This document shows positions 10,706 through 21,191 of a stretch of DNA of 64,000 bases, in pieces (within the stretch, counting starts at the first letter, position 1; the number at the start of each line of letters is the position of its first letter). The position numbers were made by a program, and so were the translations under genes. The DNA is from Lentinus brumalis (Eukaryota; Basidiomycota; Agaricomycetes; Polyporales; Polyporaceae): NCBI GenBank assembly GCA_001792895.1, contig MARA01000007.1, positions 372,001-436,000 of the forward strand, written 5' to 3'. The notes under the pieces are model-generated. The model saw nothing but the letters and a program-made list of their open reading frames with translations, did no database searches and had not been told where the DNA came from.

Positions 10706-13700
10706 TTAATGTCGGCCCCCCTGTACTTCCTACTCTTCGCATATGGCAGCAAAACCTCAACAAATCCCTCACTGCTTCGGACGACATGCTCAGCAAGATC
10801 ATCACGGCTGACTACGACATCATCGCGATCCAGGAGCCCTTCCTGGACCACCTCAACCTTGCCCGGGCTACGTCACATTGGCGTGTCGTGTATCCCACGG
10901 TGCACCATGCTGACGGTGCCCCCGGACTCGCTCAGTGATCCTCGTCAGCAATCGCCTCTCCACCAATGCCTGGAATCCCGTCACCATCCCCCATCCCGAT
11001 GTCACCGCCATCACTATTCGCACGACCGGGGCCGCCACGGTGCACCTCTTCAACCTCTATGTCGACTGCGAGCGCGACCGCGTCATTGACGTCGCAGCCC
11101 GCGCCACGCGAGAGCTGCGATCAGACGATGCAGAGGATGACTCGGACGATCAGGTCATCTGGCTCGGGGACCTCAACCGGCATCATCAACGTTGGGACAG
11201 TCCCGGCAACGACCACCTTTTCACCAACGCCAACATCGCACGCGCTGAGGTCCTCACCGACTACCTGGACGACATGGGTTTAGTTATGGCCCTCCCGGCT
11301 GGAGTACCGACCCTGGAGCATGCACGGACCAAGAACCTGACTCGACCCGACAACGTCTTCTGCACGCGGGGCATTTTTGCTCGGCTGCAGAAGTGCACGG
11401 TACACTATGCTTCTCGTCCCTCCTGCGCTGACCACTATCCAATTCAGACAGTCTTTGAGGTTCCCACGGCTGCAGCTGCCCCGCGCCCTCGCCGCGACTT
11501 CCGTCGGGTCGATTGGACAGAGTTCGATGCCGCGCTTGCCACCAAGATCAATACTCGGGCCTTCCCCGCTGCCATCGCCTCGACCGGAGAGTTTGACACC
11601 ATCCTGGACGAGCTTATGGAGGACCTGCAGCAGACGATTTCGGAACACGTCCCCATGTCGCGCGACACTCCATACGCCAAGCGTTGGTGGTCGAAGGAAC
11701 TCACGACCATGCGCAGGGAGAAGGAGAGGTTGGGGCGAATATCCTTCAAGCACCGGGACGATCGGCGGCATCCTGCGCACGCTGAGTACCGACGCTACCG
11801 CAATCGTTATACTGATCATATACGCGCAGCAAAGAATGACTTCTGGAAGGCATGGATAGACTCTGTGGACGCCAAGACCATCTGGGACGCCAACCGGTTC
11901 TTGAAGAAGGGCGCGACTGACGGCGGACGGGCTCGCATTCCACCTATCAAGGCAGTTGACGATGCTGGTCACCCGACCACGCTCAACTCGAACGTGGACA
12001 AGGGCAAGGAGTTTTATAGCACGTTCTTCCTCCCCCCGGTGCTGCACCCATTCCTGCCAGCACCTATCCTCGACCTCGTTTTGCTTACCGGCCGCTCACC
12101 GACGATCAGATCCGCACGGCCATCCATGCGCTGCGCTCCTTCAAAGCACCTGGCCCCGACGCGATACCGAATGAGGTATACAAGCATTGTGCGGACACGC
12201 TGACCCCAGTTCTAGGGGTTCTGTTTCGCGCGACTTTCGCGCTAGGGTACTACCCGGAGCAGTGGCGGCTGTCCGACACCGTGGTATTGCAGAAGCCAGG
12301 CAAGAGCGACTACACTGTGGCCAAGGCTTGGCGACCCATCGCGTTGCTTAATTGCATGTCGAAGATTCTTTCACGGTGTGTGGCCGATGTGTTAGTCTTT
12401 GAGGCTGAAAAAGGTTCTCTTCTAGCGAACATGCAATTTGGCGGGCGGGCAGGACGTACGACCACGGACTCTCTCCACCTTGTGAACAAAACTGTGAAAG
12501 ACGCTTGGCGGCTGGGACATGTTGCGTCCGTAGTGTTTCTCGACATCAAGTCAGCATTCCCTGCGGCGACCCCGGAGCGCCTCTACCACAACCTGCGTAT
12601 GCGTGGGGTGCCTTCAGAGTATGTTGACTGGCTGCGCGTGAAACTCTCCGGGCGCAAGACCCGCCTCCTCTTCGACGACTACTCCTCGGACCTCTTCCCG
12701 ATCGCCAGTGGGATCGATCAAGGCTGCCCCCTCTCAGTCATCCTCTACGCCTTCTACAACTCCGACTTGATTGACAGCGCAGATGTCAAGGGCGGTGAGC
12801 TTGCGGTTGGCTCCATGGACGACGTCGCGCTGGTGACCACTGGGAAGACTCTGGCCATCTGTCACGACAAGATTCGACGCTTCATGGAGCGCAGCGGCGG
12901 GGCCCTTGAGTGGTCGCAGTCGCACAACTCAGCCTTCTCCCTCGACAAGTTCGGGCTTCTGAACTGCAAGTCGCAGCCTTCGCGGATTGGCGGTCTGGGA
13001 CCATCCCTCCAGTTGACCGACGGCACGGTCATCACCCCATCTGGCTACCATCGCTTCCTCGGGGTTCTCGTTGACCAGGCTCTCAAGTACCGGCAGCATG
13101 TCGCGATGGCCTATGCTAAAGGGAGCAAGCTGGTGGCGCTGATTCGTCGGCTTGCCACAGCACGCAACGGTTTGACGCTGGCTGTCGTGCGGCGGCTTTA
13201 TCTCGCAGTGGTGGTCCCCAGTATGTTGTACGCAGCTGACACCTTCCTTGTTCCAGTGCGTACACTTCCCCGCCACAAGAAGCAGCATGGGTCTGTTGGA
13301 AACATCCGGAAGCTCGGCATGATTCAGCGGCAAGCACTCCTGGTCATGACCGGTGCGCTGCGCACATCCCCTACTGACGCTCTGGAGGCACACGCACAGC
13401 TGTTACCCTTCGACTTGCTCATAGACAAGCTCTGCCACCGGGCCGCTGTCCGACTCTGCACGCTACCCGAGTCCCATCCGCTCTCACCGCATGTGCGACG
13501 TGCAGGCCGCCGTCTTGTTGGGTCGCACCGATCCTCTCTGCACGAGATCCTTGATGCCTACCGCCCCTTCTTGGATTATGCACACACAGAGAAGATCCGA
13601 CCCACACGACTACCTCCGCGCTGGAAGCCTAGACACCGGGTCTACATAAACAAGGATCGCGAGGCGGCCGCAGACGATGATCAACGGTGGGCACGCAACG

Positions 13701-14658
13701 GGGCTTATCGTGTATACACGGACGGTTCCGATGTCGATGGTGGAGTGGGGGCTGCGGCGGTCCTTTACGCCCCTGGGCGTGCTCGGCCCCGCGTCCTCCA
13801 CCTCCACCTTGGTCCTTCTGAGAGGCACACAGTCTATGAGGCAGAGCTGGTAGCGACACTTCTGGAATGGAGCTCCTCCGTTCCGAGCGTCGCTGCACGC
13901 GTCGTGCGTCCCTCGCCCTTGACAACATGGCTGCGATACAGGCCTCCACACTGCGGACTGCAGCAGCGGGGCGCTATCTCACCGACCTCTTCCACGAGCA
14001 GGTGAAGGCACTCAAGACCGCTCGCCCGGAGCTGCGTATCACGCTTCGGTGGGTCCCCGGGCACAGCGAGATCGCAGGCAATGAGGCTGCAGACGCAGCA
14101 GCAAAGGAGGCTGCGCGGGGACGCTCTTCGCCGACTGCTCAGCTTCCCAAGACACTCCGAAAGATTCTCCCACTCAGCGCCTCGAGAGCACGGCAGAACT
14201 TCAAGCATGAGCTCGACCGCCGCGCGCAGCTCCGCTGGCAGACCTCACCCCGTGGACTTCGAATGGCCGTGATCGACCGTGCACTCCCATCCAAGAAATA
14301 TGCCCAGCTGACGGCGATCCTTCCCCGCCGACATGCGAACCTCCTCCTCCAGCTTCGCACCAACCACGTTCCCCTGCAGCCCTACCTCGAGCGGATAGGC
14401 AAGACGATCAGCCGAACCTGTCCTACCTGCGGCGAGGCAGCTGAGACCGTCGAGCATTTCCTCCTCCACTGTCCCACGTACTCCCTCCATCGTGCTGTGC
14501 ACCTCCGTCCACTTGGATTTACAGGCCGCAAGCTTTCAGTCCTCCTCAACAGCAAGGATGGGCTCCGACCGTTATTTGCGTTCATCAATGCGACAGGGCG
14601 ATTACGCAGCGTGTTCGGCGAGCTCGCAGACCCTGGCTGCGAGGATGATGATAGCTGA
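10588..14658 (+). pseudogene. LINE A ORF2: AP endonuclease, reverse transcriptase, RNase H; three frame breaks
   Basis: The replicase of the element. The endonuclease begins at IWQQNLNKSL (about 10738) with QEPF, GDLNRHHQRWDS and SCADHYPI. The reverse transcriptase has the WRPIALLNC region, motif A DIKSAFPAA, and a catalytic motif C reading SMDDVAL instead of the usual xADD. RNase H shows YTDGS, YEAEL, ALDNMAA and GHSEIAGNEAAD. A C-terminal CPTCGEAAETVEHFLLHC looks like a zinc-binding tail. Three one-base losses shift the frame: near 10919-10923 (a run of five C), near 12085, and near 13866 (before MELLRSER). The first in-frame ATG (10588) overlaps ORF1 by more than 100 bases in the -1 frame. 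All catalytic residues survive, so decay, if real, is recent. Confidence 0.88.
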
Positions 14659-15215
14659 TCTCTCCTCTCTCTCATTTCTGATGCACTCGCTGACTCCTGT
14701 TCTCCTCTCAGTTGCTCGCCCTTTCTCTCGATCAAGATCGCGAAACACAGTCGGACTTTGCAGCATAGTGTATGGCCACGATGGCGGCGCACTCCCGCAC
14801 TGGAGATGGGGGAGTTCGGACGCGGGGCGGGGACGCCTTTCTTCGCGTACTCCTGCCGCCCCAAAGAGGCACAGACCCAACGGAGCATTCCCGTATTAAA
14901 AGGGGCGGCAGGTTTTAGAACCTATTCTCCTGCCTTTGATGGCCAAGTGCGGCGAACGCTTAGCTGGCGGGGGCCCTAGTATAGTTCACTTCTCTCTATA
15001 TTCTCGGTCCTGCTTGCATCATCTACCCTATGTACCCCGGTTCTAATGGCTCGTCGCATCGCCCCGACACTCCTCCCTCTCCCACCCCCCTACCTCGGCA
15101 TAGCATACCCCCAGTCTCGTCCCACGTCGTAGTTACTCTGTAGAGTTTCGCCTACCATAGGGCCATGCCCTCGAGGGCAATAAACACGGATCCAAAGAAA
15201 GAAAAAGAAAAGAAA

Positions 15216-15229
15216 GAGTCCCGTGGGCT
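15216..15229 (+). repeat. Right target-site duplication of LINE A (14 bp)
   Basis: Perfect copy of 8877-8890, directly after the A-rich tail. Removing one copy plus the element joins the sequence upstream of 8877 to ATCAGCGG at 15230. Confidence 0.92.
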
Positions 15230-15639
15230 ATCAGCGGTGAGGCCATCTACGCTTCGTGATGCCTTGTACCGGCTGACAGGGAGCCCGGCTACAACAGATA
15301 CATTCGGACTGGGCATCGCGCCTCGTCACTCGGGCGGCATCTGCTGGTGTCGGGCTATAGTTGACAAAGGTCTGTATGAACTGCACAATCTGCAGCTTGA
15401 TAGCCTGATTGGTGACTGTTTATCTAGCACCGATTAGGCGGACTTCCCGTGCGCTGTACCTTCGTAGGATTCCTCCGAGTTCGCGGCTGACGATATCGGC
15501 GTTTAATCAAGGATAACCCCGGGCCCGACGGCCGGTGATGAACGTTTGAACTTCCGTCAGAATCAGGATCGATCTACAGTACTTAAAGTGTAGAGGGGTC
15601 CTCTCGGGAGCTCGCACAGAACCAACCTTCATACACGAT
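15230..15639. other. Upstream region of the NmrA-like gene
   Basis: About 0.4 kb between LINE A and the NmrA-like start codon. A TATA-like AGTACTTAAAG lies near 15578-15588, about 55 bases upstream of the ATG. No gene recognised. Confidence 0.45.
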
Positions 15640-16795
15640 ATGTCTACCAACAAACCCACCGTTCTCGTTCTCTGCGGCACCGGCCAGCCAGGGCGGAACA
15701 TCGTCGACGACTCCTCAAATCCGGGAACTTCGTACGTGTACAGCATCTACACCGTTGCACAGCATCTGAATGTAGCTTCGTCTTTGTAGCGCGTTGTGAT
15801 GTCCGTCCGCCCGACGTCCGTGACGAAGCCCGCCACGCAAACGCTCAAGGCTTCCGGGGTCGAGATTCGCGTCGGGGCCTTGACGGACGATTACGAGAAG
15901 CTCAAGCAGCAGCTGCAGGGCGTCGACGTCCTCATCAGTGCCGTCGACGCTTGGGTCCTCGGTAAGCAGCGGGAGATCTTCCGCGCAGCGAAGGAGGTCG
16001 GCATCCAGCGCGTCATTCCATGCGACTGGGCTACTCCGGGGGCGAAGGGTGTCCGCTTCATCGCCGACGTGGTACGTTTTTGGTCTGGTTGGACGGTTCT
16101 GGTACTAACCGAGCCGTGGATCATGCAGAAACGCGGTATCCGTGAGTATCTCAAGGAGCTCGGTGTCGGGTACACGATCATCGACGTCGGCTGGTGGGCG
16201 CAGCTCTTCCTGCCGCTCCCTCTACGCAGCAATGCCGCCCCGTACGTCAAGGCCATGACCTGCTCGATCCACGGCACGGGCGAGAGCAGGAACCTCGTGA
16301 CCAACGTGCACCACATCGGCGCTTTCGTCGCGAGGATCATTGCCGACCCGCGTACGCTCAATAAGTCCGTCATCGTCTGGGAGGACGAGGTCGTGCAGGA
16401 GGACGTGCACGAGATTGGGGAGCGCGTGTCAGGCGACGGGGATGCCCTCCGAGAGAAGCGCATCTATGTGAGTGCCCTGCTTGCGGTGCGAAGAGACTGG
16501 CTCACGCGTTTCGCGTGCCGCAGGTGTCCGAGGATGACATTAAGCAACAGCTTGCGGGGGCAGAGCGGCATTCGCCAAGGACCCGACGGATCTCCAGGCT
16601 ACCATGAAGCTCACGTTGGCCCAGTCCATGAACAGCATGCACTTCCTCCAGGAGAACACGCTCGAGAACGCGAAGCGCCTGGGGTACCTGGATGCGCGCG
16701 AGCTCTACCCTGACCTCCCCGCTCAGTCGCTGGAAGAGTTCGCAAAGGAGTTCTACAGTCTAGCGGAGCCAAGAGACGTCTATGTCCGGGAGTAG
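15640..16795 (+). pseudogene. NmrA-like / isoflavone-reductase-like NAD(P)-binding protein, two frame breaks
   Basis: An atypical short-chain reductase of the NmrA family: Rossmann fold, often regulatory or a reductase of aromatic compounds. It starts at ATG 15640 (MSTNKPTVLVLCGTGQPGR), where GTGQPG is the dinucleotide-binding loop. Introns at 15732-15789, 16072-16128 and 16468-16523 have consensus ends. Middle exons read LKGVDV-type sequence, IQRVIPCDWATPG and YTIIDVGWWAQLF, all typical. Two one-base losses interrupt it: near 15709 in exon 1 (the expected GLLKSGNF appears only in another frame) and in the run of five G at 16556-16560, after which the normal C-terminus ([16 protein letters not shown] to the TAG at 16793) continues in the next frame. 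Either a young pseudogene or a normal gene with deletion errors. Confidence 0.82.
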
Positions 16796-17091
16796 GTGAA
16801 CGAAGCATTTGCTAAAGATGTGTTTTGGACGGGCAGATTCCTAGTGATGTCATGGACATAAGTAGGCCGGAATGAGACAACTTGGGGTTACAGTAGCGTC
16901 TAACGGTCTTCGTTCCGTGTTTCTGTGGTTATATGAACGCATCGAATAGTCCCAAGCATCAGTCTGCAACTCTCTAGACATTAATAATGACTGAAGTTGC
17001 TTGCAAAGTTGTATGCCGCGGGGACCTGGGCGCTTGGCGCACAGGCATGCTCTACCAGCTACCACCATCTCGCCTTTATCTTGAATGACCG

Positions 17092-18328
17092 ATGCCTTCC
17101 TGGATACCCTGGAGTTCTGTATCACCACCACCATCAGAGTCTGCTGTCAAGAAGAGCGCTGTCGCTCAACTCAAAGAAACCCTCGAGGAGGATCAAGCCG
17201 CCCTCCTCGCCCGACTCTCCTCGATACCCCCACCTATCCTCGGATCGACGACATTCGCCGTCGGAGTCCTCTTTGGCCTGGGCGCGCAATATGTCTACGC
17301 GCGGTACTTGCGCCGCATCCCGAACGCGGAATGGGTCACCCCGGACATGCTCGCGCGCCGACGGTGGATCAAGGGATACGTGACCAGGTGCTTGCCCCCG
17401 AACCTTGCTAGGGCGTGCGTCGGAGTCTGACGAGCCCATTCGACGCTCGAATCTGGAACCTGCGGTTGGGTGGATGGTCGGCGTGCGCAGTGTTGGGGAT
17501 GCGGACAACTTCAGGGTGTACCATACCCGGGGATTGGGTGGAGGTGGCCGCTGAAGTTCAGGAGCATACCGGTCGGACGAAGTGCGTATGGGATGTCTTT
17601 CGTGCGAGGTGCGCATGACTCATGTGTTGGGACAGCGGACCTCAAGGACAAGACCATTCACATACGGATGGCCGGGGTGGATGCGCCTGAGGTATGTCAT
17701 ATCCCGGGGCAATATTACGATGTCAGTAATCCTCAGCATGTGCGTCCAGGCAGGTCACTTTGGCCGCTCGGCCCAGCCTTTTTCAGGCGAGAGCTTGGCA
17801 TGGCTGAAGAACCAAGTCGAGAACAAGTTCGTGTACTGCCAGCTTATTCGACGGGATCAGTACGGTCGCATAGTGAGTGCTATTACCGGCATCAGGCGAT
17901 TCGATCCCGGAGCTGACTCCACTCGCAGGTTGCCGTCCCGCACCTGAAGCCACGCTTCCTCCCAGGGCTGTTCGCAACCGGCAAGAACCTCCCACTGGAG
18001 ATGCTGCGGGCAGGTTGGGGCTCTGTGTACGAGCAAGCAGGGGCGGAATACGGTCTGCGAGGCTTGGACGAGTTCTTGCGCGTGCAGTCGGAAGCACAGT
18101 GAGTCCCTTTGTCTGACTAGTCTTCCGTTTCGCTCATGCGTGGGCTGCAGGAATGCAAGAAGGGGTATATGGAAGCATGGGACGCAGGGGGAGTCTCCTG
18201 CTGAGTATAAGCGACGATACCGTGACGCTGCAACGTCGGGCGAGGCTGTGGCACCACCGCCTGCTAGTCCGCCACCAGAAGAATCAAGTGGTGGCTGGCT
18301 TCGGAGACTACTTCGCCTCGGTCGATGA
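17092..18328 (+). CDS. LCL3: Probable endonuclease LCL3 (membrane-anchored staphylococcal-nuclease fold), one frame break
   Basis: LCL3 family proteins carry a single membrane segment followed by a Ca2+-dependent staphylococcal nuclease-like domain; in yeast the protein is mitochondrial. Start ATG 17092. The membrane segment is [20 protein letters not shown] (about residues 50-70). The nuclease core shows [31 protein letters not shown] and [10 protein letters not shown], then a short C-terminal exon rich in Pro ending at TGA 18328. Introns include about 17389-17490, 17581-17640, 17692-17752, 17874-17930 and 18101-18150. In exon 2 the frame is lost at 17526-17532 (CCCGGGG): restoring one C gives the expected TPGIGWRWP. 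Because LCL3 is conserved and everything else is intact, a sequencing deletion is likely. Its 3' end faces the gene on the minus strand. Confidence 0.85.
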
Positions 18329-18370
18329 CGACTTCGCGCTCCCAACTATACCCGACATGTGTACTATATC

Positions 18371-19003
18371 TCAACCGAGTCGTCCTGCCTCGGACGCCCC
18401 ACGTCCGTATGTTTCAGTCAGTCCTGCTCGAAGCCAATCAGATCCTGTATGCAATATTATGAGCTGGTATCTCACCTTATCCATGAACGTGCCCGTCTTC
18501 AGGAACGTCGGGAACCTATCCGGGTCCCTCTCCGCACACGCCTTCTGCAACGCCACATACTGGTCCTCCGCGCCCTTCTCGACCCATCCCTTCGCCTCCA
18601 GCTTCTGGAGCGCGACGCGGCACCACCATCTGCACCCGAATCCGCCGTCGGCATACACATAGCGCGCCATGCCCTCGCTGATCAGGTAGTCGATCAGTTC
18701 CGCGGCTTTCGGCGCGCCGATTGTGGGTATGGTGACTTCAACCTTTCTGGGATCGGCGCATGGTGCCTGCGACTTTATAATCAGAGTAGCCTCTGGGTAG
18801 TTTGTGGGCTGGGAATCTAGTGTGATGGTGCGTGTGGGAGAAGTGGTATCTGTGTCGAGGTTGAGCGCGAGGTACCAGTGATAGCAGCCTTTGTCGTCTA
18901 TGGTCGTGCTGACGGTGCCTGTCCCGGTCACTGCAATTGATTGTACTACTAGTGAACCATCGCGAGCCTCGTCGAACTGCCGTTTATAGATGGAGTCCTT
19001 CAT
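18371..19003 (-). CDS. DUF7770-like protein of unknown function
   Basis: A 210-codon frame from ATG 19003 to the stop at 18371. The sequence is coherent and resembles a basidiomycete family of unknown role, which I recall as DUF7770; the name is tentative. Recognisable segments are the central DKGCYHWYLALNL, ITLDSQPTNYPEATLIIKS, and the Gly/Trp/Cys-rich YADGGFGCRWWC. A donor-like GTGAGA follows codon FMDK (18475 on the minus strand), so the last 35 codons may be intron read-through, with a short final exon further left. No signal peptide or membrane segment. It converges with LCL3 (43 bp between the ends as drawn). Biochemical role unknown. Confidence 0.65.
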   Translation of the reverse strand: MKDSIYKRQFDEARDGSLVVQSIAVTGTGTVSTTIDDKGCYHWYLALNLDTDTTSPTRTITLDSQPTNYPEATLIIKSQAPCADPRKVEVTIPTIGAPKAAELIDYLISEGMARYVYADGGFGCRWWCRVALQKLEAKGWVEKGAEDQYVALQKACAERDPDRFPTFLKTGTFMDKVRYQLIILHTGSDWLRAGLTETYGRGASEAGRLG

Positions 19004-19305
19004 CGAATGTTGAGAGAAAGTGGAAGTGTAAAGTGTTGTACTTACATATGTAACTTGTGTCCCGCGCCACGATGGATTTCGGGCGCCGCGGCGTTTCGGA
19101 GACCACTTCTGCGTTTCGGAGATCGAATAATTTCGCCCGGAGAAAATGTTCGCTTAGCTGTAATCTACTCAGCTTCAAGCTTCAAAGCTTCACAAGTTCA
19201 ACGTTCAACGCGCCTACTAAGTACTTAACGTCTAACCTACGCCCTACACAGACAGCAAGGGTACAGGACGATTGTCACCCCAACCTGGTGCAGTTAATAT
19301 CGGAG

Positions 19306-20712
19306 ATGAGCTCTTACTCCAAATCTGCATCAAGGCTACCGAGGGTGGCCAGAAAGCCCAAACAAACAATCCCTTACCAGGTTCGCGGACAAGGGCGAGG
19401 GCCCGTATACAGCATATCGCCACAGAAATTGCTTCTATACGCAGACCGTGGTTTGGTGGTAGTCAACAAACCCAATGGCATGATCGCTCAGCTGGGGGAC
19501 CCGGGCCATGTTAACAGCGTATGTGCTCCTCCGCATTGCTCCGCTCTGTGGTCTTATTATTCACCAGGAACCAAACGTCGATACAACTTTGTTCAAGACA
19601 TTTACAGAGGGTACGCACGCGTTGCATACGTGGCAAGTTAGGTTGATACTCAGCGCCCGTCAGACCTCCGCGAATACCTCGGGTTGAAGGAGCCATTGCG
19701 GACTCTTCACAGGCTCGACAAGGTGAGCTGCCCGTAGCGTGGGGCGACGTCACACGAGTGAAGCTGACTTCACCAGCCCACGACTGGCGCTCTGGCGCTG
19801 GCATGCACGAAGGAAAGTGCGAAGCATTTTTCACGACAGATTTCCACCGGCGAAGTGCAGAAAACGTACCTCGCTCTGGTTTGCGGAGACGCTTCCGCTT
19901 TCAAGCAACGACACGGTTACATCGAGACCAAGCTTGAATGCCGAGACGGCTGGGTACGTATACCCGACGTCACAGGTGTGTATGAGCGGGACCGGCGAGA
20001 ACTGCCGACTACTCGACTGCGTGGAGAGAACTGGACCAAGGATGCGGTCAGCGAGTATGAGGTGGTCGCCAGCTCGGTACGCATACGGGTGCTGTGATAA
20101 CACACCTCGTCGCTCACCATGCGTTGCAGTCTAAAGCTCCTCTATCGCTTCTTCGGCTCCACCTACATACGGGGCTCAAGCATCAGCTCCGTGTGCACCT
20201 GGCGCAGCATCTGCTCAGTACGTGCGCCCAATATCCTTGCCAGAGATTTTCCGATGGCTGACTTCGTTCATCAGCACCTATCCTGGGCGACGGTCTGTAC
20301 ATGGATCCAAAGTCGCGCGTATTGAGGGACATCAAGAACAGGATTCCGATCCCATGGGGTCTGTTCCTCCACTCATCAAGGTTCTCTCTTAACGTTCGTC
20401 ATCCCCACGCACATAGACCGTGCTGGCCCTGTCTGACGAGAATGCCCGCAGAGGTACAATCCGTCCAAATTCCGCCTGACCGTGGGCGCACCCTTGCCGT
20501 CAGTGTTCGTCGACCTGTGCGGGAAGGCGAGTATCCCACTCGCACGCGACGACATCCTCGGCGGGGTTTGGGCGGACGACAAGAAGGTCCGCGGTCCCGA
20601 GATCGCCTTGCCAGAAGAAGGAGCGACGATCGAGGATGCGGTTCAGAAACTGGGAGGGCGCTGGTTCGGAGCTTCGCCCCAACGTGAGGAGGAGCAGAGG
20701 CAATCTTACTAG
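19306..20712 (+). CDS. RluA-family RNA pseudouridine synthase, probably mitochondrial
   Basis: Converts uridine to pseudouridine in RNA (rRNA or tRNA). The start chosen is ATG 19306 (MSSYSKSASRLPRVARK); the basic, Ser/Arg-rich N-terminus could be a mitochondrial presequence. Landmarks in order: LYADRGLVVVNKPNGM (family motif I), the catalytic HRLDK/PTTGALALA split by an intron with donor near 19722 and carrying the nucleophilic Asp, then RLHLHTGLKHQLRVHLA, and PILGDGLY. Introns at about 19519-19600 (exact ends uncertain), 19722-19777, 20080-20130, 20220-20274 and 20381-20453 fit consensus sites. Stop TAG 20710-20712. No clear frame break, though the exon between 19580 and 19720 is weakly defined. 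The C-terminal extension after VGAPLPSVFVDL is typical of fungal members. Confidence 0.85.
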
Positions 20713-20854
20713 GTGTCTTGCGGACTCTGTAGACGCAATCTGCATGTCCATCAGCTTGCTATCAGCGCGCGCTGTCGGATACTTGGTGGTACATTTCGAT
20801 GAGATGGCTTGTGATCACGACCCGCAGCTGTCGTGAGACTATGGCCGCACCTCT

Positions 20855-20871
20855 CCGACCTCGGTGTACAT
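20855..20871 (+). promoter_or_regulatory. Inverted-repeat motif CCGACCTCGG plus TGTACAT, copy 1
   Basis: Palindrome CCGA-NN-TCGG followed by TGTACAT. Near-identical 17-mers occur at 24340-24356 and 24535-24551, all in spaces around the tandem reductase genes. CGG half-sites suggest binding by a Zn2Cys6 factor; this is inference. Confidence 0.4.
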
Positions 20872-21141
20872 TCCTGCTGCTGACATATACGCCGAGCAGT
20901 ACTGACTTCGTGCCTTTGGTAGGCAGTCTACCTCCTATTTCGCACTAGACACTTGCTGAATCAGCACGCAGGTATTTACCGCTTAATCAGCGACGTACAG
21001 TACGTCAACAGTGCAATGGGCGAGCGTGGCGGGCTCGTCCTTTGCGATCGCGTCAAGATGGCTCTAGTCACTAGGCCCAGTATGCGTTGCGGCTCAGGCC
21101 CTATCGTGAGAGCTGACTTACTCATGCATTCGCCATGGGCC

Positions 21142-21149
21142 TTTTATAC
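21142..21149 (+). promoter_or_regulatory. TATA-like element of reductase copy 1
   Basis: TTTTATAC, about 45 bases upstream of the start codon at 21192. Confidence 0.4.
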
Positions 21150-21191
21150 GACCGAGTACTGGGTCTCTGGCGCAACGTACACTGATTTACA

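Larger units (their letters stand above)
8891..15215 (+). mobile_element. LINE A: full-length non-LTR retrotransposon, Tad1-like
   Basis: A 6.3-kb element bounded by perfect 14-bp direct repeats. It has a short 5' UTR (8891-9047), ORF1 with zinc knuckles, ORF2 with endonuclease, reverse transcriptase and RNase H, a 3' UTR of about 550 bp, and an A-rich tail made of AAAG-type units (about 15194-15215) rather than pure poly(A). This domain order matches fungal Tad1-type LINEs. It lies between tah18 and the NmrA-like gene, in the same strand as the latter. Four single-base losses break its frames (near 9415, 10920, 12085 and 13866), so as sequenced it could not transpose; they may be sequencing errors. 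Confidence 0.93.
20713..21191. other. Promoter region of the first ToxD-like reductase
   Basis: About 0.5 kb without a gene. It contains the palindrome CCGACCTCGG (20855-20864) and a TATA-like TTTTATAC at 21142-21149, about 45 bases before the ATG at 21192. Confidence 0.6.

Noticed and set aside
11280..12047. Minus-strand open frame of 255 codons inside LINE A
   Set aside because: It is antisense to the endonuclease-RT region of ORF2, which has clear catalytic motifs on the plus strand.
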